From assembly GCA_032433765.1 (NCBI GenBank), contig JAVIAB010000059.1, forward strand, positions 54,224,402 through 54,288,401: a stretch of 64,000 bases of DNA, written 5' to 3'. Origin of the DNA: Megaustenia siamemsis (lineage: Eukaryota > Mollusca > Gastropoda > Stylommatophora > Ariophantidae). Positions 1 through 64,000 of this stretch are shown piece by piece (the stretch's first letter is position 1; every line of letters begins with the position of its first letter). The translations under genes were made by a program, and so were the position numbers. The notes under the pieces are model-generated. The model did not search any database. It was not told the DNA's origin and was given only the letters and a program-made list of their open reading frames with translations.

Positions 1-366
1 AGCTGATTATAGTTAATTACACAATAAGCTGATTATAGTTAATTACACAATAAGCTGATTATAGTTAATTACATAATAAGCTGATGATCGTTAATTACAT
101 AATAAGCTGATGATCGTTAATTACATAATAAGCTGATGATCGTTAATTACACAATAAGCTGATGATCGTTAATTACTAATAAGCTGATGATCGTTAATTA
201 CTAATAAGCTGATGATCGTTAATTACATAATAAGCTGATGATCGTTAATTACATAATAAGCTGATGATCGTTAATTACACAATAAGCTGATGATCGTTAA
301 TTACTAATAAGCTGATGATCGTTAATTACATAATAAGCTGATGATCGTTAATTACTAATAAGCAGT
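1..366. repeat. 26-bp tandem array (AGCTGATGATCGTTAATTAC)
   Basis: About 14 copies of a 26-bp unit containing AGCTGATGATCGTTAATTAC run from the window edge. The first copies read GATTATAG instead of GATGATCG, and some units lack 2-3 bases of the CATAATA end. The array continues beyond the left edge. Confidence 0.95.
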
Positions 367-1183
367 TCATCTACATTTCTCAAATGCTGTTTTCCGTTTG
401 AGTTTTGATAATGATATCCGATAATAAAAAATAGTCATATATATGGACATATACGATCATGTCTCTCTTCACTTATTTCTGTCCTTTGTCCTCCGGAGCA
501 GGGTCGGCTCAAGGTACAGGCAGTTGCCTGGAGCGCGCTACGTATTTAGGGACTCCATCAAAGATCTTTGAAAAAACTTTTCGTTTTTTTCCCCTTGTGG
601 AAAGTATTATAATTATACTTCACTCTTTCAGGACCAGAACAGGAAACATGTTATTTTTAGGTTTCGACCAGATTAATTTTCCTGTTTCAAAAAACTTCAC
701 CATATACCTTTTTCATTTGATTACTTCACACAATAATTTAGATAAATGTGGCATGTGTTATACATCATCGGAAAGGGAAAGGGATACAGAAAATGAAACA
801 GCAATATATTTATGATATGTGATTATTTGAAGGAATAAATATATATTGTAAAATATAAAATATTTAAGGTACATAATTTTTAATGAAAAATATTGCCACC
901 GAAGTTCAGTTTGTTCAGGGCGCCAGCAACCATGGGGCCGCCACTGCCCCCGAGGAATCTTGCTAGTGATCAGTTGTCATTCAGTGTGATACGATGTCCA
1001 GCAGTATCTGTCGTGGTCTTCGTTTCTTTCTCTTTCCTTCTCTCTTTCCCATTGTTACACAATTTCCATGCATAAAAATCAATATTGTTTAATATTCAAC
1101 TCAACGGTTACCAACACGACCCATTCAACCATTTCAGTGGCCGAGAGAGATTCTTAAAAGGAAAACCATCGACCTGATCACAA
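367..1183. other. Upstream region and probable 5' UTR of the JmjC gene
   Basis: No convincing coding exon is visible. Short ORFs at 459-815 and 893-1075 have no recognisable domain. The segment near 490-560 (GGAGCAGGGTCGGCTCAAGG) and the GC-rich part near 915-960 look different from their AT-rich surroundings and may be repeat-derived. No clear core promoter can be placed. Confidence 0.4.
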
Positions 1184-58619
<57,436 letters not shown>

Positions 58620-58695
58620 AGCAAAAATGTTGCATTCAGCAGTAGCCGCCTAATTTCTTTTTTAGGAAGATGTTTGACGAGCATGTTTTTTTTTA

Positions 58696-58701
58696 ATTAA
58701 A
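58696..58701 (+). promoter_or_regulatory. Possible poly(A) signal (ATTAAA)
   Basis: ATTAAA lies 77 bp after the stop codon, just upstream of the 38-bp array whose units also each contain ATTAAA. A canonical AATAAA follows the array at 59522-59527. Which one is used cannot be told from the sequence. Confidence 0.35.
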
Positions 58702-58704
58702 ATA

Positions 58705-59405
58705 TGTCGAATGTAACTGTTTCGCTGTGTTAATTATTAAACGTTAGAATGTAACTACTTCACTGTGTTAATTATTAAACGTTAGAATGTAACTACTTCA
58801 CTGTGTTAATTATTAAACGTTAGAATGTAACTACTTCACTGTGTTAATTATTAAACGTTAGAATGTAATTACTTCACTGTGTTAATTATTAAACGTTAGA
58901 ATGTAACTACTTCACTGTGTTAATTATTAAACGTTAGAATGTAACTACTTCACTGTGTTAATTATTAAACGTTAGAATGTAACTACTTCACTGTGTTAAT
59001 TATTAAACGTTAGAATGTAACTACTTCACTGTGTTAATTATTAAACGTTAGAATGTAACTACTTCACTGTGTTAATTATTAAACGTTAGAATGTAACTAC
59101 TTCACTGTGTTAATTATTAAACGTTAGAATGTAACTACTTCACTGTGTTAATTATTAAACGTTAGAATGTAACTACTTCACTGTGTTAATTATTAAACGT
59201 TAGAATGTAACTACTTCACTGTGTTAATTATTAAACGTTAGAATGTAACTACTTCACTGTGTTAATTATTAAACGTTAGAATGTAACTACTTCACTGTGT
59301 TAATTATTAAACTTTAGAATGTAACTACTTCACTGTGTTAATTATTAAACGTTAGAACGTAACTACTTCATTGTGTTAATTATTAAACGTTAGAATGTAA
59401 CTGTT
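58705..59405. repeat. 38-bp tandem array (GTTAATTATTAAACGTTAGA) in probable 3' UTR
   Basis: About 18 copies of a 38-bp unit (CACTGTGTTAATTATTAAAC plus GTTAGAATGTAACTACTT), almost identical in the middle and diverged at both ends. Each unit contains ATTAAA, a poly(A) signal variant. Starts about 85 bp after the stop of the JmjC gene. Confidence 0.95.
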
Positions 59406-59521
59406 CGCCGTGTTGACTATTCAATGTTCTCGAATGTAACTGTCTTATGTGGTTAACGTTCATATTTAAAATAAGATATTTACTGACTACTTAGTCTGAC
59501 ATTGAAGTCAATATGTTTTTA

Positions 59522-59527
59522 AATAAA
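59522..59527 (+). promoter_or_regulatory. AATAAA downstream of the 38-bp array
   Basis: Canonical hexamer 0.9 kb after the stop codon, followed by a TG-rich stretch (TATGTATTCAAATGTGTATTG). A candidate distal poly(A) site; not provable here. Confidence 0.35.
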
Positions 59528-59630
59528 AAGCATATATATATGTATTCAAATGTGTATTGTACATGTTTAGCAAAATTACAATGATATGAAGGTATTGGGT
59601 AGACATTTTTACCAGAGTTAAGACCATTAC

Positions 59631-60436
59631 GGAGGTCATAATATAAATAATATAAGGTATGCTGATGATACAGTCTTAATCGCTATGAGTGAAAATAGTT
59701 ACAGGAAATGTTAGACATTATAGTGAAGCAAAGCAAAAATAAAGGACTCAACCTTAATAGTAAAAATACAGAAGTAGTGGTAACAACGAAGAAAAAGCCT
59801 TCACCGCAAAGCACAATAAAGACAAGTGGAACAATATTGAAACAGGTAAATGAATTTAAATACCTGGGAACAATGTTAACCCCAGATGGTAGGTGTACAA
59901 TAGAGATGAGATACAGAATAGTTCAGGCAAAACCAGCTTAAAAAAATGAGGAAGATAATGTACAAAATCCATTGTTGACAATAGAAGCAAGAAAAATAGT
60001 TCTTAAATGTTATGTAGAACCAGTCTTAACGTATTGATGTGGATCATGGATAATAGGACAACAGACATGAAATTCACTGGAGGCTGTAGAAATGTGGTTT
60101 TACAGAAGAATGTTTGAAAATACCATGGGCAGCTAAGAAGGGTAATGAAAACGTTAGATACCAAAGCAAAAAGAGAGCTAATTTCCAATATTAGGAAGAA
60201 ACAATCATTGTTTTTATGGGCATGTTATGAGACGGGAACAGCTGGAATATATTGTAACAACTGGGAAAATTGTGGGACGAAGAGTGATAGGGAAGCAAGG
60301 AGATAAGATACCAGACAGCTCAAGAGAATGGCTTGGCAGAAGGTCAACAACAGAAATGATAAATAACTGTCGAGATCGAAAGTTGTGGAGAGACATGATC
60401 ACCTACGCCAGCAAGCATGGTACTTGATGATGATGA
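59631..60436 (+). mobile_element. LINE-B copy, 5'-truncated, 12-bp target-site duplication
   Basis: Frames NIRYADDTVLIA, DIIVKQSKNKGLNLNSKNTE, GTILKQVNEFKYLGTMLTPD, then MRREQLEYIVTTGKIVGRRV and the tail GATGATGATGATAA. TAAGACCATTAC (59619-59630) and TAAGACCCTTAC (60437-60448) differ at one base. Frameshifts near 59,690 and 60,110. Confidence 0.87.
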
Positions 60437-60448
60437 TAAGACCCTTAC

Positions 60449-60788
60449 AACATCATTTAACTTGTTTGTACTACAGCCATATAAGTAGTTTGGACATATA
60501 GCTACTGATGGAATCAATCTAGAGGCGAGGTTCGCAGTCACCCATTGGCCGAGAGATAACTGCGCAGAGACTGGGCCAATAGATTATGCAAATGAGACAG
60601 ATTGAATTTAACCTCATGCATTGCAAAGAGAAATATAAGATCAACAAGAAGAAGAAGTAGAGAAGATTCATAAATGTAAAATAGACGAGCTTAGTCCGGT
60701 TTTGGCCGAACTGCCTGAAGGCAGACGTGATAGTAATGGACTTCCACAGGCTAGTTAGTTTTTATGAAATAGAGATGTAGAGGGAAGA
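60449..60788. other. Intergenic stretch without recognised feature
   Basis: Contains AACAAGAAGAAGAAGTAGAG near 60635, perhaps the end of a GAA-tailed element. No ORF or known domain. Confidence 0.35.
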
Positions 60789-61856
60789 TCAGAGAAAATT
60801 CAGTCAGTAAAGACATTGTTTAGTTGAAAAGTGTTTCAAATAAATTCAGTCAGTAAAGACATTGTTTAGTTGGAAAGTGTTTCAAATAAATTCAGTCAGT
60901 AAAGACATTGTTTAGTTGGAAAGTGTTTCAAATAAATTCAGTCAGTAAAGACATTGTTTAGTTGGAAAGTGTTTCAAATAAATTCAGTCAGTAAAGACAT
61001 TGTTTAGTTGGAAAGTGTTTCAAATAAATTCAGTCAGTAAAGACATTGTTTAGTTGGAAAGTGTTTCAAATAAATTCAGTCAGTAAAGACATTGTTTAGT
61101 TGGAAAGTGTTTCAAATAAATTCAGTCAGTAAAGACATTGTTTAGTTGGAAAGTGTTTCAAATAAATTCAGTCAGTAAAGACATTGTTTAGTTGGAAAGT
61201 GTTTCAAATAAATTCAGTCAGTAAAGACATTGTTTAGTTGGAAAGTGTTTCAAATAAATTCAGTCAGTAAAGACATTGTTTAGTTGGAAAGTGTTTCAAA
61301 TAAATTCAGTCAGTAAAGACATTGTTTAGTTGGAAAGTGTTTCAAATAAATTCAGTCAGTAAAGACATTGTTTAGTTGGAAAGTGTTTCAAATAAATTCA
61401 GTCAGTAAAGACATTGTTTAGTTGGAAAGTGTTTCAAATAAATTCAGTCAGTAAAGACATTGTTTAGTTGGAAAGTGTTTCAAATAAATTCAGTCAGTAA
61501 AGACATTGTTTAGTTGGAAAGTGTTTCAAATAAATTCAGTCAGTAAAGACATTGTTTAGTTGGAAAGTGTTTCAAATAAATTCAGTCAGTAAAGACATTG
61601 TTTAGTTGGAAAGTGTTTCAAATAAATTCAGTCAGTAAAGACATTGTTTAGTTGGAAAGTGTTTCAAATAAATTCAGTCAGTAAAGACATTGTTTAGTTG
61701 GAAAGTGTTTCAAATAAATTCAGTCAGTAAAGACATTGTTTAGTTGGAAAGTGTTTCAAATAAATTCAGTCAGTAAAGACATTGTTTAGTTGGAAAGTGT
61801 TTCAAATAAATTCAGTCAGTAAAGACATTGTTTAGTTGAAAAGTGTTTCAAATAAA
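60789..61856. repeat. 46-bp tandem array, highly homogeneous (TTCAGTCAGTAAAGACATTG)
   Basis: About 23 copies of a 46-bp unit (TTCAGTCAGTAAAGACATTG, TTTAGTTGGAAAGTGTTTCA, AATAAA). Only the outermost units show a change (TTGAAAAG for TTGGAAAG). Each unit ends in AATAAA. Confidence 0.97.
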
Positions 61857-62039
61857 TTCCGAAGCTCCCAAGAAAAAAATAGTAAGTAGATTAAGTGTAG
61901 CATTGAACAAGTTAAGACATAGAGATAGAGCAGAAGTGTAAAACAAGACGATTTGTGAATGAAAGATACAATTATAAATGTCACAGACTATAGGTACAAA
62001 GAGATGACTGTAGCTATCGGTGTTAACCTCTAGAGTTCA
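61857..62039. other. Short stretch without recognised feature
   Basis: Unique-looking sequence between the 46-bp array and a LINE fragment. Confidence 0.35.
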
Positions 62040-62535
62040 TCTAAGTAACGAACTGTATTGCCCTTTTCGTCTTGTCAGGCGGTCTAGTGGAGGCTATTGT
62101 GTATTTTTTGAGGTTTTGTTTTTGTCGAACAGCTTCTCTCGTGGCTAATTCTACCAATGTTTGACAAACACACGCGGCCACAGAATGAACAAGTCAGGCC
62201 CACTGATCCACAGGGTTTTCCGTCCTTTTTCATGAGTCTTTTCTCTTCTAAGTTTTAATTTAGCACAGTCTCAAATGATGTTATACCGTTCCTTATACAT
62301 GCTCTCCGTGATGTGTGATCATTTGCCAGATGTTTCCAGTCATATTCACAGATGGAGAAGTCATTCAGAGATGATTTACAGATGTCTCTATGTCGTAGTT
62401 TAGGTCTGCCGATGCGTCTTTTTCCGAAATAGTAAGTTTAAGTTTTCCTTTAGCACCTCTGTGGGAATGTTGTCCTTTCCTGCAGCTTTTCATCTAGAGA
62501 GGGCACATATGGCGTCAGCAACTTCGTTCATAAAT
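62040..62535 (-). mobile_element. LINE fragment: Cys/His C-terminus and short RT segment
   Basis: Minus-strand reading: MNEVADAICALSR followed by KAAGKDNIPTEVLKENL (RT-type K..G.D.IP.EVLK, about 62,535-62,430), then R.RIGRPKLRHRDICKSSLN, YDWKHLANDH and CGSVGLTCSFCGRVCLSNIG with H and C, a zinc-finger-like LINE C-terminus. The RT core between them is deleted. The family is not otherwise present, except a decayed piece at 38960-39310. Confidence 0.65.
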
Positions 62536-62550
62536 CTACTACTACCCTCT

Positions 62551-63205
62551 CTACTATGAACGAAGTTGCTGACGCCATAAATGCCCTCTCCACTATGAAC
62601 GAACTTCCTGACGCCATAAATGCCCTCTCTACTATGAACGAACTTGTTGACGCCATAAATGTCCTCTCTACTATGAACGAACTTGCTGACGCCATAAATG
62701 TCCTCTCTACTATGAACGAGCTTGCTGACGCCATAAATGCCCTCTCTACTATGAACGAACTTGCTGACGCCATAAATGTCCTCTCTACTATGAACGAACT
62801 TCCTGACGCCATAAATGTCCTCTCTACTATGAACGAACTTCCTGACGCCATAAATGTCCTCTCTACTATGAACGAACTTGCTGACGCCATAAATGTCCTC
62901 TCTACTATGAACGAACTTGCTGACGCCATAAATGCCCTCTCTACTATGAACGAACTTCCTGACGCCATAAATGCCCTCTCTACTATGAACGAACTTGTTG
63001 ACGCCATAAATGTCCTCTCTACTATGAACGAACTTGCTGACGCCATAAATGTCCTCTCTACTATGAACGAGCTTGCTGACGCCATAAATGCCCTCTCTAC
63101 TATGAACGAACTTGCTGACGCCATAAATGTCCTCTCTACTATGAACGAACTTCCTGACGCCATAAATGTCCTCTCTTCTATGAACGAACTTCCTGACGCC
63201 AAAAT
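62551..63205. repeat. 39-bp tandem array derived from LINE codons
   Basis: About 17 copies of a 39-bp unit (TGACGCCATAAATGCCCTCT, CTACTATGAACGAACTTGC), MNELADAINVLST in the + frame. A nine-unit block (351 bp) is repeated. The first unit is the inverted copy of 62497-62532 in the LINE fragment. Confidence 0.93.
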
Positions 63206-63495
63206 GGTATACTAGGATCGAGCCAGACTTCTTGTCCTTAGTTGTCTCCAGTTCATAAGTAACGAACATTGATTTGATAATGTTATGTGCTCCACTGATA
63301 CAGCATGTGTCCAACCAATGATTAATAGACTTGAATAAACACTATTCATAATTGTGGTTGTTGACTACGTCAAGACATTATTAATACGTTGTGCTATGGT
63401 CTATGTGAACCCTGTCGTATCAAAACAGTTAGCAGTAGTTTCCAGTCCAGTTTTGAATAAGAAGAAAAATTTATACGATTCTGGCACATATTTTG
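63206..63495. other. Short stretch without recognised feature
   Basis: Sequence between two arrays; no gene seen. Confidence 0.35.
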
Positions 63496-63499
63496 TCAT

Positions 63500-64000
63500 G
63501 TTGTCTTCATCTATCTATTTGTTCTACCACACTGTCTTCATTTATTAGTTCTACCATACTGTCTTTATCTATCTATTTGTTCTACCACACTGTCTTCATC
63601 TATTTGTTCTACCATACTGTTTTCATCTATCTATTTGTTCTACCACACTGTCTTCATTTATTAGTTCTACCATACTGTCTTCATCTATCTATTTGTTCTA
63701 CCATACTGTCTTCATCTATTTGTTCTACCATACTGTCTTCATCTATTTGTTCTACCATACTGTCTTCATCAATTTGTTCTACTATACTGTCTTCATCTAT
63801 TTGTTCTATCATACTCTCTTCATCAATTTGTTCTACCATACCGTCTTCATCAATTTGTTCTACCATACCGTCTTCATCAATTTGTTCTACCATACTGTCT
63901 TCATCTATTTGTTCTACCATACTCTCTTCATCTATTTGTTCTACCATACTCTCTTCATCTATTTGTTCTACCATACTCTCTTCATCTATTTGTTCTACCA
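63500..64000. repeat. 27-bp tandem array at right edge (TTGTTCTACCATACTGTCTT)
   Basis: About 18 copies of a 27-bp unit, MVEQIDEDS on the minus strand. Left units are irregular (CACACTG, TTTATTAG variants), the right ones regular. Continues beyond the window. Confidence 0.94.

Noticed and set aside
893..1075. Small ORF upstream of exon 1 as a first exon
   Set aside because: No good donor at its end in phase with exon 1, and exon 1 already has a start after an in-frame stop.
62490..63314. Minus-strand protein of 274 codons (KFVHSREDIYGVS repeats)
   Set aside because: It follows the 39-bp array (13 codons per unit). Only the first codons are LINE-derived.

Overview
The window is eukaryotic, most likely from a mollusc, and perhaps a heterobranch gastropod. 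That guess rests on the intron-exon structure, the dense non-LTR retrotransposon remnants, the tRNA-derived SINEs and the very heavy minisatellite load. The species cannot be fixed from the sequence alone. I see no bacterial operon, CRISPR array or viral genome.

One host gene can be assembled across almost the whole window on the + strand (1184-58619). Eight exons with consistent phases give a 445-residue protein with a signal peptide, a JmjC/cupin_8 fold and a C-terminal helical part with a degenerate EF-hand-like loop. The coding exons total 1338 bp, about 2.3 percent of the 57.4 kb span. Intron 7 uses a GC donor (AG|GCAAGT). The usual HxD iron-binding pair appears as HSH (residues 195-197), while the distal His (residue 276) is kept.

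The introns hold two kinds of DNA. The first is about 30 tandem arrays with units from 3 to 66 bp. The largest are a 33-bp array (1.47-3.17 kb), a 38/28-bp array (5.58-8.01 kb), a 27-bp block (13.6-18.8 kb, containing a recent 1431-bp duplication), another 27-bp array (21.2-23.75 kb), a 25-bp array (33.17-36.83 kb) and a very uniform 46-bp array (60.79-61.86 kb). Several arrays lie within tens of bases of exon edges, and one 31-bp array contains the exon 7 splice acceptor inside its unit. Long ORFs across these arrays are artefacts of unit length.

The second kind is retrotransposon debris, named here by local family. LINE-B has an (ATG)n tail. LINE-C has a (GAA)n tail and about a dozen copies. 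LINE-D is an RNase H fragment with an AATAACTC tail. LINE-E is RNase H plus a Cys/His knuckle with a (GA)n tail. LINE-F is RTE-like. Family A is a dispersed repeat of about 680 bp. There are also tRNA-derived SINEs and a possible TTAA-flanked MITE. Many insertions keep 9-15 bp target-site duplications that date the nesting, for example LINE-B > family A > SINE at 53.4-57.6 kb.

The most unusual observation concerns LINE-F. Both copies are 5'-truncated and both are flanked by very long direct repeats (126 bp at 37.1/38.6 kb; 440 bp at 47.6/50.1 kb), while all other families here have ordinary short duplications. Other highlights are a dimeric tRNA SINE with both acceptor stems intact, a minisatellite that appears to have grown from inverted LINE codons at 62.5 kb, and arrays that multiply splice-acceptor or poly(A)-signal-like motifs in or next to the gene.
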